Below, one piece after another: positions 17,838-25,648 of a stretch of DNA of 64,000 nt (positions are counted from its first letter, which is position 1; every line of letters begins with the position of its first letter). Position numbers and translations under genes: made by a program. Below the pieces are notes generated by a model, which saw only the letters and a program-made list of their open reading frames with translations, was not told the DNA's origin and did no database searches. Source of the DNA: a virus; the IMG/VR virus record IMGVR_UViG_3300030329_004888, positions 1 through 64,000 of that record; one strand, given 5' to 3'.

Positions 17838-19961
17838 TTAGCTACTCCTCATAGTTTCGGCCGCTTCAACCTGCGCGGCATCGCTTATCCGCTGCGCGTT
17901 GCTGGCTACCTGCCCCTGAAGGTCAAGCCCCATAGACGGCGATCCGCCGCCTCCCGCAGGTTGGCCCATCGCATTTTGTTGCTGCTGCTGCTGCGCTTCC
18001 GCATGCCCTTGGATGTGCTGCGCTACTACCGCGTCAATCTGCTGGATCTGCTGCTGTGCCTGCGGATTGAGCGGACGTCCCGCCGGGTCTGTCATCTGCG
18101 CCGCTTGCATTAATTGCATATACGCCGGGTGATCTCGATACATATTGTGCGTGTCTGTGTGCGTCGGATGATCCTGTTCGATCAAGACATCGGTGTCTTG
18201 CCCATTCATAAAGCGGTCGTTTTCAAGCTGTGCCGCCCGCTGTGCTTCGACGTTGACATCAGAGACCATCAGTTTTTCGACGTCGATGACGTCAAACGCT
18301 GACGCCATGGCCTTATCGAGTTCGACCTGGTCGAAGTTGGGCCGGTTAGCGGCCCGGTCGTAGAATGCCAGGAAACGGTCTTGCTCGAGCTGCTCATATA
18401 ATGGTTGCGTCGATCCGACGCGAGAATGGATACGGAAATTCCACAGAAAATCACTTGTCCGCAGTGCTCTGACGATTTGTGACGCGCCCTCCGGGGCCAC
18501 GTTGATCGTGAAATCTTCCGGCGTGTAGCGCGGATCGCCCATAATCTGAAACGCGTTGCGAACCACCATTTCATACGCTTGGGAAACCTTAGCCTCCATC
18601 CAATTGCCGTTTAGCTGGGCGGCTGCGGCTACTACCGCAGCTTCCGTGGCCGTGTCGGATTCTCCCGGCGCTGGCGGCTGCACAGCGGCGATCTGATCCT
18701 CATACGATAACAGCGACTGCTCGTGAGCATACAGATCAGGAGGGACCGAGGAATATGAAAGTTCGCGGATGGAGTTGATGTCCTGAACCGTCTGAAACTC
18801 GCCGTCTCTCCCCGCCCGCAATTTCTCTAAAATCTCAGGATTGGCCAAGACTTCGCTTTCGGCGACAACTCCCTGCCGCGCCGTACGTTTCAAAAGATCA
18901 CTGCGACGGCTGATCTGCTCGATGATCCCCGCTTGGAGATCCTCGAGATACGCCATCTGTCCCATCGGATAAAACGACGCCGAGTGCATATCAAATTTGA
19001 TCGGGACAAAGGGAAATCCGTTCTCGACAAGCCAGCCTGCCGCCGGGATCCCTCCCTCGATGTCAAGCACTGGCTCGCTCAATTCGCCTGTCTCGTCTTC
19101 CGCGAATATCAGATTGCCGACCGAGTCGATCATCTGGGGGAACGAGCGCTTGATAAACGGATGCTCTTGCTCGAGGATCGGATCCTCGACTCCGTCGGCA
19201 AACATGATCAACCGGCGCCCTATGCGATCATGGATACGATCCACCAATACAAACTCGCCGTTGTCGATCGACTCCTTCAAAGCTTGGCGCTCCTCTGTAT
19301 CGGATTGCGCTCCCATTACCTCCCCGAACATCAGATCGTCCGCCGAATTCCCGGCCGCAGTTGCCGATAGCTGCCTCTTGTGCTGGACGTTCGGATCGTC
19401 GCGGAGGAACTTCAGTGGCATCCACATTTTCTCCCGAATGTAGCGGGCATGCCCTAACCGATGGGGCGGACACGCTGGATCCAGATGCACACATCCAGGA
19501 GCTACTCGAGACACCGCGACCATGTCATCGGCCATGTCGTCATTGGCAATATACGGAGCGATCATCGTGTCGCCTGGAGGGTTGTAGTCCAGCCGTAGCC
19601 AGCCGACCCCGCAGAACAACGCGTCAAAAATAGCCTGATGCATATGATCTCGGACGTTAGCAAGACGGAAAAATGCCGCGCTCGCTCGCTCGAGCAACTC
19701 AGCGACCTGGTCGCCTTCCTCGTCCTCGATCAAGAAAAATTGCTTGGGATACCGAAAGGCAATCGTGCTGATAATCTGGCGGACAATCGGATAAAACCGA
19801 GACACCCGGACAATATCGCTCGGCTGGAGATCCCGAATGCGCTCATCGAATTGGAGGTCGTATAGATCCACCAATCGCTGCCATTCCGCCATGCGCCCCC
19901 GGTAGAGACGGTCCAGCGTCTTCATCTCGTCTGCCCAGAATGCCAGCTCTTTTTTATTCAT
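17838..19961 (-). CDS. Portal protein, left genome
   Basis: 707 residues, overlapping the large-terminase stop by ATGA. Homologous throughout to the right portal (52122-54224): both start with an aromatic, charged helix and a WQRLVDLYDLQF against WRRLIGLYKLEF segment, share SRFYPIVRQIISTIAFRYPK against SRFYPLTRLIITSTAFNYPK, and have a Gln-rich C-terminus with an Asp/His segment. It forms the ring through which DNA enters and leaves the head. Size and gene order (terminase-portal-capsid) agree. Confidence 0.85.
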   Translation of the reverse strand: MNKKELAFWADEMKTLDRLYRGRMAEWQRLVDLYDLQFDERIRDLQPSDIVRVSRFYPIVRQIISTIAFRYPKQFFLIEDEEGDQVAELLERASAAFFRLANVRDHMHQAIFDALFCGVGWLRLDYNPPGDTMIAPYIANDDMADDMVAVSRVAPGCVHLDPACPPHRLGHARYIREKMWMPLKFLRDDPNVQHKRQLSATAAGNSADDLMFGEVMGAQSDTEERQALKESIDNGEFVLVDRIHDRIGRRLIMFADGVEDPILEQEHPFIKRSFPQMIDSVGNLIFAEDETGELSEPVLDIEGGIPAAGWLVENGFPFVPIKFDMHSASFYPMGQMAYLEDLQAGIIEQISRRSDLLKRTARQGVVAESEVLANPEILEKLRAGRDGEFQTVQDINSIRELSYSSVPPDLYAHEQSLLSYEDQIAAVQPPAPGESDTATEAAVVAAAAQLNGNWMEAKVSQAYEMVVRNAFQIMGDPRYTPEDFTINVAPEGASQIVRALRTSDFLWNFRIHSRVGSTQPLYEQLEQDRFLAFYDRAANRPNFDQVELDKAMASAFDVIDVEKLMVSDVNVEAQRAAQLENDRFMNGQDTDVLIEQDHPTHTDTHNMYRDHPAYMQLMQAAQMTDPAGRPLNPQAQQQIQQIDAVVAQHIQGHAEAQQQQQQNAMGQPAGGGGSPSMGLDLQGQVASNAQRISDAAQVEAAETMRSS

Positions 19962-21343
19962 CCTGCGTATCTGTATTGGTTATCGTCATTACTCAGTAGT
20001 CGATCGATTAGAGTTTGCCCATCGCCGCTCGGACGCACGTCTGCGCGTCGCGGTCGGTAGACATGGTTGATACCGTATCGGAGCCCGTCGGCAGGGTGGT
20101 CATCGCCCCCCTTCTCGACGTCCTCGGCATTGCGTGAACATCGTTGCACCGTCGCCAGGCTTTCGACCACGCGATCTGTGCGGTGCCGGAAAAACTTGAT
20201 CCGCCCGGAATACATCAGATCCTTGAGATTGCGCCAGCCGGTTATCCGGTCGGCGTTCGCCCGCGTCAAATGGATGCCCTCGGCCTCGAAGGAGTCCTTG
20301 GGCGCCTTGGCCTGCGACGCCTCTCCCGGAGCTCTGCGTGTCCACATGTCCGGAGGCGCCAAGTGCAGCCGGGGCCGGTGCCGCAGATATGGGCAGTTGT
20401 CGATCATCGCTGCGATTGCTCGAGCGTGATCTGCTCCGCCCGCCCCGGCACGGTAGTATTCATCGATGACCCAAACGGAATCATCGTAATCAACGGCGAT
20501 GAGCCCCGCCCATGTGGGGTTGGACTCGCCATAGTCCATGCACGAAAATACCGACCACGTTGACGGAATCTCGAACCCGTCAACGACGGCGTCCTTCCGA
20601 GAAAACATCGAAAAATAGTTGCCGATGACAGCGTCCCAATCGCCATCCTTCCAAGCTTTGATCAGCTCCGGGTCGCCGAGGTTCTCCAGGCGCTGCTCGT
20701 ATCCCGGATCCCGGCCGAGGCCCAACTTGTTATCGGTCAGCTTCGACGGCACAAACATCCGAACCATCCCGGAGTCGGAGTCCTGAAGCGGGACCATCCC
20801 CTGCGGGTAGTCTCCGATCCCAAAGTATTCTTTGATCTCATTATGACAACGACCTCCTGGGTTGCCAGTGGCCCGTATCCGTTTATTCATTGCTGCGCCA
20901 CGCAACCGAGAGGTCATCATCCGATAGGGTGTCAACGTCTCCCAACTGGGGAGCTCGTCCCATCCGATCCAGCTCAGGCTCCACCCCATGTATTTTGTAT
21001 AGTCCTGCTCTCTCTCGAGGTGCCGCAATCGCAACACGGCTCCTCCGGGGAATTTCCAGGTGTATTTGCCAACCAGATACTCGCCCCCGCAATGCGGGTA
21101 GATCTCATGAGAGCGATCGATGATCTCCTCGAGATCCGGGTAGGAAAGTCGAAACAGAACCCCTTTCCACTTGGATCCCTGGTCAAGATCCTGCGCGAAA
21201 TCGCCGAGCAGAAAATCGCTCTTACCGCCAAATACTGCGCCGCCGTAGAACAGCTCATCAACAGCAGATCCCATCCATACGGCGGTTCGCTGCGGTCCTG
21301 GCTGCGCTGCCCAGCTATACTGTTCCGGAGGCTCTTCGATCAT
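19958..21343 (-). CDS. terL: Terminase large subunit, left genome
   Basis: 461 residues. ATPase half: Walker A GGAVFGGKS (34-42), Walker B ending WDE (128-130) and coupling motif ATGNPGG (158-164). Nuclease half: SCMDYGES with Asp270, then VWVIDEYY around 291-297 and DDHPADGLRYG near the C-terminus, giving the usual acidic triad. It pumps and cuts DNA at the portal. Walker A departs from the right copy (GGARGGGKT) at two positions. No clear ribosome site precedes ATG 21343. Confidence 0.92.
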   Translation of the reverse strand: MIEEPPEQYSWAAQPGPQRTAVWMGSAVDELFYGGAVFGGKSDFLLGDFAQDLDQGSKWKGVLFRLSYPDLEEIIDRSHEIYPHCGGEYLVGKYTWKFPGGAVLRLRHLEREQDYTKYMGWSLSWIGWDELPSWETLTPYRMMTSRLRGAAMNKRIRATGNPGGRCHNEIKEYFGIGDYPQGMVPLQDSDSGMVRMFVPSKLTDNKLGLGRDPGYEQRLENLGDPELIKAWKDGDWDAVIGNYFSMFSRKDAVVDGFEIPSTWSVFSCMDYGESNPTWAGLIAVDYDDSVWVIDEYYRAGAGGADHARAIAAMIDNCPYLRHRPRLHLAPPDMWTRRAPGEASQAKAPKDSFEAEGIHLTRANADRITGWRNLKDLMYSGRIKFFRHRTDRVVESLATVQRCSRNAEDVEKGGDDHPADGLRYGINHVYRPRRADVRPSGDGQTLIDRLLSNDDNQYRYAG

Positions 21344-21387
21344 TTCTGATTAACTATAATAGGTATTATCGTTAGTATAATTCAGGG

Positions 21388-21825
21388 TTAGTCAGTGTAT
21401 TCCGCGATCCTGTTTTGTGCTGTTTGCGGCGCCAATGCCGCCTTCAACTCCTCGAGCGATGGCCTCGCCTCCTGCTTAACCGCTCTGTAGGAGATCGGCT
21501 CGCCATCGATCCCGGTCAATTCTACACGATCGGTAAACCCTCGGCGACCATGCTGTGTTTTCAGGTAGAATTGGATTGCGGGAAAATGGCCCTCCCGAAC
21601 CAACTTGTGCAGCTGCCCAACTGCCTCGTCGCCGACTTTCTCTCGAGCAGCATCGACTGCCTTGCCGAGCTCGGGGAATCTGCGGATGTAGTCGTAGATC
21701 GTCAACCTCTGGCACCCCAAGACCTTGGCAACGGCAGTCAGATTGCCATCGCATCGGACGATCTCCTTCTCCATTTGCTTGACGTCGTATTTCAGCGGAT
21801 GCTTCTGAGGCATGGCATTGTTCAT
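21388..21825 (-). CDS. Terminase small subunit-like DNA-binding protein, left genome
   Basis: About 145 residues from ATG 21825 (the open frame extends to 21912). The N-terminal helix-turn-helix (NLTAVAKVLGCQRLTIYDYI) is followed by a helical region and AIQFYLKTQHGRRGF, a pattern common in phage small terminases and related regulators. It is the first gene of the late block and sits 44 bases upstream of the large terminase. The role, recognising the packaging site, comes from position and HTH. Confidence 0.68.
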   Translation of the reverse strand: MNNAMPQKHPLKYDVKQMEKEIVRCDGNLTAVAKVLGCQRLTIYDYIRRFPELGKAVDAAREKVGDEAVGQLHKLVREGHFPAIQFYLKTQHGRRGFTDRVELTGIDGEPISYRAVKQEARPSLEELKAALAPQTAQNRIAEYTD

Positions 21826-21978
21826 CTGTTTAGAGGTTTTACGGCGCTGGCGGGCCGGATTTTGACGTCCTGCCCCCCGCCAGCGCGTCACCAGGAGGAA
21901 AGCCGGTCGCAAGGGCTTTCATGTGATACCTGAACAATACATCAACCGCATAGTATGGCGCAAGCGCTGTTTGACCGC

Positions 21979-22110
21979 ATCTGGCTGCATTTGGCTGCAT
22001 TTGACTGCAAAGTTTAGACGGGACAAGGAATTCCAAAAACGCATCCCCCCATGTCGCGATACGATTCCGGCGGGACAAGGATCTTCAAAGACGCATCCGC
22101 CCATGTCACG
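21979..22110. repeat. Direct repeats upstream of the small terminase
   Basis: Two kinds occur. TGGCTGCATT-type units repeat three times at about 21979-22010. Then a 38-base unit beginning GGGACAAGGA and ending CCCATGTC occurs at about 22020-22057 and 22072-22109 with few differences. They lie just before the packaging genes, where a pac or cos recognition site could be. No function is shown. Confidence 0.7.
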
Positions 22111-22363
22111 TTAACGCCTCTGAGCGGCAATAACGCGTATGCCCCGGGGAATAGCACAGCGCTATGTAGCGTGTGACCTCCCTAACCCCCAAGCCCATGG
22201 CCGACACAACCGATGCTATGGGAAAACTTTTCCGGGGCAGAATGGGGGCAGAATCACCGATGTCCCATACAACCTCTTAATCTACAACACGTTACATCCA
22301 AAAAGACGCTCGAAGCCAGGGCAGAATGGGGGCGCTTTTTTACAACACCTAACCCAATGCACT

Positions 22364-22499
22364 ACAACACCTTACGTAGATTCGGGGCGGAAAGGGCGCG
22401 TTTCTCCGACCTTTAACCTATATAACGTAAAATATATTTCTATAGGACTTTATATAGGAAAACAGGCCCTTTTGTCCCTAACACAACGTAAGGTGTTGT
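22364..22499. repeat. 14-bp inverted repeat pair
   Basis: ACAACACCTTACGT at 22364-22377 is the exact reverse complement of ACGTAAGGTGTTGT at 22486-22499. Related TACAACAC strings occur just upstream. The spacer is AT-rich and contains TATAGGA twice. Confidence 0.85.
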
Positions 22500-22516
22500 T
22501 TTTACTCGTTTGAGGG

Positions 22517-22583
22517 AGGGCCAAATGAGGGCCAAATGGGGTTTTTTAGGGGCCAAAAGGGCGCTTTCTGGTCAAAGGGGCGC
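22517..22583. repeat. GGCCAAANGGG motif cluster
   Basis: Related motifs occur at 22517-22527, 22528-22540, 22548-22564 and 22570-22583, with a fifth at 23165-23180 (AGGGCCAAAGGGGCGG). Their density in a gene-free region suggests protein binding sites or iterons. Confidence 0.6.
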
Positions 22584-22631
22584 ATCTTCCTGAGAGCTAC
22601 CTCTCAGGATTTTTGTCCCTTTTGTCCCCAA

Positions 22632-22671
22632 GGGTACCTCCTCTTTTTTAAAAAAACGAGAGGAGGTACCC
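22632..22671. terminator. Bidirectional hairpin, copy 1
   Basis: GGGTACCTCCTC pairs with GAGGAGGTACCC (12 bp), with a T6/A6 pair inside the loop. It is repeated at 23002-23041 with one change. It may act as a terminator in either direction or as a boundary of the module between the two copies. Confidence 0.75.
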
Positions 22672-22711
22672 TTCTTTGTCAAAGTTATGCCCTGCCAGGG
22701 GGGAGACCGGC

Positions 22712-22764
22712 GAGATACCGTGACATACTCCAGGTCTGTGCTTGGAGGCATGTCACGGTATCTC
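22712..22764. repeat. 53-nt hairpin with a perfect 15-bp stem
   Basis: GAGATACCGTGACAT (22712-22726) pairs exactly with ATGTCACGGTATCTC (22750-22764). The 23-base loop adds CTCCA/TGGAG pairing. It is not followed by a T run, so it is not a standard terminator. Confidence 0.9.
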
Positions 22765-22841
22765 TTATATGTGTTGATCCCTCCGGATCGAGTGCAACCG
22801 TGCAACAGTCCCCCCTCCTACCATGAGCCGAGGGGCTGCTG

Positions 22842-22979
22842 CAAGTGTTAGGTCCGCTAGGACCACTGTAGGACAACAACTTACGGAGGATACAGAAGTG
22901 TTAGAACCGGAGCGTCCTAACACTTCTGGAAGAGACGCAAGTGATTGGGAGACAACGATCCTAACGGACCTAACACTTG
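22842..22979. repeat. 138-bp concentric nested inverted repeats
   Basis: The outer arms (22842-22862 and 22959-22979) are inverted copies with one mismatch and contain CAAGTGTTAGGTCCG. The inner arms AGAAGTGTTAG (22894-22904) and CTAACACTTCT (22917-22927) are exact. Both pairs share one centre at 22910.5. Each arm carries AAGTGTTAG, giving two direct and two inverted copies, as expected for an initiator or repressor that binds cooperatively. Confidence 0.9.
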
Positions 22980-23001
22980 TATAGACCGCTACGATCCAAA
23001 A

Positions 23002-23048
23002 GGGTACCTCCTCTTTTTTAAAAAAACGAGAGGAGCTACCCTTTTTTT
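23002..23048 (+). terminator. Hairpin copy 2 with T run
   Basis: Same 40-base hairpin as 22632-22671 except one base in the 3' arm, here followed by seven T residues (23042-23048), so it has full rho-independent terminator form on the plus strand. Confidence 0.8.
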
Positions 23049-23090
23049 ATCAAATAAAAAAAATAATCTCATATTGTGCTGGCCGAAACG

Positions 23091-23145
23091 CACCACAACA
23101 TGTTGTGGTTTTTGACACTTTCGGCCCCAGGCCCGCATACCAGAT
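23091..23145. repeat. 55-bp dispersed element, copy 2, with a palindrome and T run
   Basis: Reverse complement of 17595-17649 with about 80 percent identity. It contains the perfect palindrome CCACAACATGTTGTGG (23093-23108) followed by five T residues. GGCCGAAA (23081-23088) and TTTCGGCC (23119-23126) bracket it and could form an outer stem. Confidence 0.7.
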
Positions 23146-23208
23146 AGAGTGTATGTTTTCGAGGAGGGCCAAAGGGGCGGATTTCTTCAAGATATTATTC
23201 AAAATCCC

Positions 23209-23238
23209 TTGACGTATGCAATACTGCATAGTTATATT
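23209..23238 (+). promoter_or_regulatory. Early promoter with operator palindrome
   Basis: TTGACG (23209-23214), an 18-base spacer, then TATATT (23233-23238). The spacer holds TATGCA-ATAC-TGCATA, the same architecture as the promoter at 26388. It would drive the genes from 23312 and is probably controlled by the XRE repressor at 26051-26314. Confidence 0.75.
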
Positions 23239-23311
23239 AGTATTCCCAGTCGGAAGTGCACATCGGCTGGGGAAAAAACCAGAAGTGCACAAACCAAGAG
23301 GAGCAGCAAAG

Positions 23312-23611
23312 ATGGCAAAGTCAGCACGGAAGGCGAGTAACCCAGAAACATTTTCACACTACGCGCACACTCTCAATCATTACGCATTGGGAAAAAGTCT
23401 TGCCAATGCCAAGAAAAGGATTAAAGACCACGCTAACTCAAGTTGTTACAAGTACGGCTACCAAATTCTCGAATTCTCAAGACCGATAACGGTAGAAGAG
23501 TACAACGTTGATCCAATAGACGGATACATGACAGTGGTAAAGGGCGTCACATTAGAGGCTGTTTACACCCACCCCAAATGGGCCAAACGGCTCATCAAAC
23601 CCGTTAACTGA
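23312..23611 (+). CDS. First early gene, unknown function (99 aa)
   Basis: Starts MAKSARK behind a strong GAGGAG ribosome site. The open frame extends upstream to 23216, but ATG 23312 is the one with the site. Lysine- and tyrosine-rich, with KDHANSSCYKYGYQILEF and an ending VYTHPKWAKRLIKPV. I recognise no family. It lies about 75 bases downstream of the operator-bearing promoter, so it is expected to be made early. Confidence 0.7.
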   Translation: MAKSARKASNPETFSHYAHTLNHYALGKSLANAKKRIKDHANSSCYKYGYQILEFSRPITVEEYNVDPIDGYMTVVKGVTLEAVYTHPKWAKRLIKPVN

Positions 23612-23636
23612 AATAAAACAAAGACCCCCGCAACCG

Positions 23637-23656
23637 CCCCCCCCCTTAGGGGGGGG
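23637..23656 (+). promoter_or_regulatory. G/C hairpin directly before a ribosome site
   Basis: A run of nine C, the loop TTA and a run of eight G are followed by CAAGGAG. The same plan occurs at 25615-25637, and GGGGCAAGGAG alone occurs at 24097. It probably protects the downstream message or tunes initiation. Confidence 0.6.
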
Positions 23657-23676
23657 CAAGGAGAGGAGCAGCAAAG

Positions 23677-24087
23677 ATGACCGGATCAATGGAAAAAATA
23701 AGAGAAGAGTTGAAAAAAGAAATCCAAAAGAGTGTGGATGTAATCTACGATAAAGCCTGTAAGGCCGCCGATCCGGACAGGTTTGTTACTGACCTATTAA
23801 TAGGTATTGTAAACAAAGTAGGTCCAGAAACTATCGAAGAAGTAATGGAACTACTTACAGAAGATGATTGGAATCGTACTCAGTTAGTGATCGAGCCTCT
23901 GAGAGGCATGGAAAAAGAAGCACTCCTTGAAACTCATAGTCTGAGCCCTCTTGACGTAGCATCTTACGTAATAAAACGAAACCTGTTTAACGAAGGTAGG
24001 GATGAATTACGTAAGGCTCATAAAATAGGGTTTGACGCACCGGATTCACGTTTCACAAAAGTTTACTTTAACCGAACCCATTTCTAA
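23677..24087 (+). CDS. Early protein of unknown function (136 aa)
   Basis: Helical, acidic and lysine-rich (MEKIREELKKEIQKSVDV), with a repeated EEVMELLTEDDW-type helix and a C-terminus ending VYFNRTHF. No known domain is apparent. The ribosome site GGAGAGGAG lies before ATG 23677, just after the G/C hairpin. It belongs to the operon that continues with the methyltransferase-like gene. Confidence 0.7.
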   Translation: MTGSMEKIREELKKEIQKSVDVIYDKACKAADPDRFVTDLLIGIVNKVGPETIEEVMELLTEDDWNRTQLVIEPLRGMEKEALLETHSLSPLDVASYVIKRNLFNEGRDELRKAHKIGFDAPDSRFTKVYFNRTHF

Positions 24088-24110
24088 AATAAACCAGGGG
24101 CAAGGAGAAG

Positions 24111-24932
24111 ATGGCAATGGCAAAGTCAGCAAATAATACCAGGACTCTGAACGTATTATCGCTCTTCGATGCGACCGGAGAATGGGTGCGACCGTACTAC
24201 GAAGCCGGTCACAACTGCATGGCCATCGACATCCAGTCCTCCGGAGAATACTCGGAGTATCGTGTAGGACAAGACGACTCGATTGACGTGAGCGACATCA
24301 ACATTGAATGGTTTTTCGACCAGCCTGAAATGAGCGAGTACTACTCCCGTATCGACGTACTCCTTGCGGCACCTATGTGCACACATTTCTGCTCGTCGGG
24401 CGCTCAGTACTGGCCCCAAAAAGATTCTGACGGGAGAACGGAAGAACACCTCGAGCTCGTCTACCAAACATTGCGAACGGTTGAATTTCTGAAGCCGTCG
24501 GTGTGGTGCATCGAGAACCCGGTCGGACGCCTCAACAAGTTAATCCCTGAACTCGCCGACGTCGGCCCATGGTATATACAGCCGCACCACTATGGAGACC
24601 CTTACACCAAAAAGACAGGGCTGTGGGGCCGCTTTTCTCGCGACCTACCGCGCAACGATGTCGAGCCTATCCGCGCATGTGATGCCGGTTCGTGGCTAAT
24701 GCAGTTGGGCGGCTCAAGCGATAAGACAAAAAAACTCCGCTCTACTACGCCTCAAGGATTCGCCAGGGCGTTTTTTGAAGCGAACCATCGCTTGCCTGAA
24801 ACTAACTCCATCGAGTCTCCTGAGTTCCGGGAGGCTTGTGGAGCCACTGACGATGAGGAGATCGAGTGGAACGATTACTATGATATGTGGACAGTTGACG
24901 CGGCTAACAATTTGCCGTGTGCGCTGGACTAA
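24111..24932 (+). CDS. DNA cytosine-5 methyltransferase-like protein, left genome
   Basis: 273 residues. Motif I is LSLFDATGEW (16-25) followed by EAGH; motif IV is LAAPMCTHFCSSGA with the putative catalytic Cys90; motif VI is ENPVGRL (135-141). The usual PPC of cytosine methylases is PMC here, and the sequence is short for a full enzyme with a target recognition domain. The protein at 60315-61079 is homologous and keeps PPC. This phage family is usually annotated as a cytosine methylase; activity, target and whether it modifies or protects phage DNA are unknown. Ribosome site CAAGGAG. Confidence 0.72.
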   Translation: MAMAKSANNTRTLNVLSLFDATGEWVRPYYEAGHNCMAIDIQSSGEYSEYRVGQDDSIDVSDINIEWFFDQPEMSEYYSRIDVLLAAPMCTHFCSSGAQYWPQKDSDGRTEEHLELVYQTLRTVEFLKPSVWCIENPVGRLNKLIPELADVGPWYIQPHHYGDPYTKKTGLWGRFSRDLPRNDVEPIRACDAGSWLMQLGGSSDKTKKLRSTTPQGFARAFFEANHRLPETNSIESPEFREACGATDDEEIEWNDYYDMWTVDAANNLPCALD

Positions 24933-25094
24933 CCGAAGAAAGGGAGAATGTTGTGGACAGGGTGTATAGAGCTCGAAAGGGGTCACCGCCCCGGAGACGG
25001 AAACAAAAACAAAAAAAGGAGCCGAAGAGATTTAACCACGGGCTCCGTAACCACTGCCCCCGTCGTAGGCGGGAAAAGGAAAAGAGGATTACTC

Positions 25095-25604
25095 ATGATC
25101 ACATTGAGAAACAACTTTCACAATAGCTCTACCCGCATACGAGCAAAAATCGGGGACTTGCTGGACGAGGCCCAGGTCAAACGAATCGGCAAGCGGTTGT
25201 GCAGCTCAAGGGGGTGCGGCTGCTCGGACGACACCGGAACCAGAGGCGCCCAGGACTACGGGTTGGAAATTGTTGACATTGGTGATCGGGGCCTACGGAC
25301 CTCAGACACATACAAAGTAGTCGCCCGTAACCAGCGCGGCCCCCTGTTCCCGGTCGGGATGGTCGTCATCACCACCGCCGCCGTGGACACACACGGAATT
25401 GATCGTGTCCACGATTGCATGCGCCGTCACGCCTCGGGAGATTGGGGAGATGCCAATCCGGAGGATAACGCGGTCAACGACAATAGCGTCGCCAGGGGCC
25501 GGGGACAGATCCTGTCAAACTACAATCTGCCGGACGGTAGGCTGTGGGTCATCACGGAGCATGACCGTTGCGCCACCACCGCTTTGCTTCCGGAACATTA
25601 CTAA
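25095..25604 (+). CDS. Fusion of two mobile-element domains of unknown function (169 aa)
   Basis: ATG 25095 follows AAAGAGG; a longer frame from 24948 lacks a site. Residues 1-50 (MITLRNNFHNSSTRIRA, then a CxCG-like SSRGCGCSDD) resemble a short domain common in phages and plasmids. The C-terminal half (RRHASGDWGD, then NYNLPDGRLWVITEHDRCATT and LLPEHY) resembles a widespread plasmid and integrative-element protein with the GDWGD, ITExDR and TTxLLP signature. Neither has a known function to my knowledge. Both parts are recognised by pattern only. Confidence 0.65.
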   Translation: MITLRNNFHNSSTRIRAKIGDLLDEAQVKRIGKRLCSSRGCGCSDDTGTRGAQDYGLEIVDIGDRGLRTSDTYKVVARNQRGPLFPVGMVVITTAAVDTHGIDRVHDCMRRHASGDWGDANPEDNAVNDNSVARGRGQILSNYNLPDGRLWVITEHDRCATTALLPEHY

Positions 25605-25614
25605 CGCTTAATCG

Positions 25615-25637
25615 CCCCCCGAAAGGGGGGCAAGGAG
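25615..25637 (+). promoter_or_regulatory. C6-GAAA-G6 hairpin before a ribosome site
   Basis: Six C, a GAAA tetraloop and six G, then CAAGGAG, twelve bases before ATG 25649. It is the same design as 23637-23663 upstream of another gene in this operon. Confidence 0.6.
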
Positions 25638-25648
25638 ACTATCACTAA

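Larger units (their letters stand above)
21826..23311. other. Gene-free regulatory and possible origin region, left genome
   Basis: About 1.5 kb between the divergent late and early blocks. I see no credible gene: open frames here lack ribosome sites and are low in complexity. Contents in order: direct repeats (21979-22110), a 14-base inverted pair (22364-22377 with 22486-22499), GGCCAAANGGG-type motifs, a hairpin-bounded module (22632-23041), a terminator-like palindrome (23093-23113), the 55-bp element and an early promoter (23209-23238). Confidence 0.75.

Noticed and set aside
22139-22826. Open frames of 96-124 codons in the gene-free hub (for example 22139-22513 and 22536-22826)
   Set aside because: No ribosome sites, low complexity, and they run through repeats and hairpins, so coding is unlikely.
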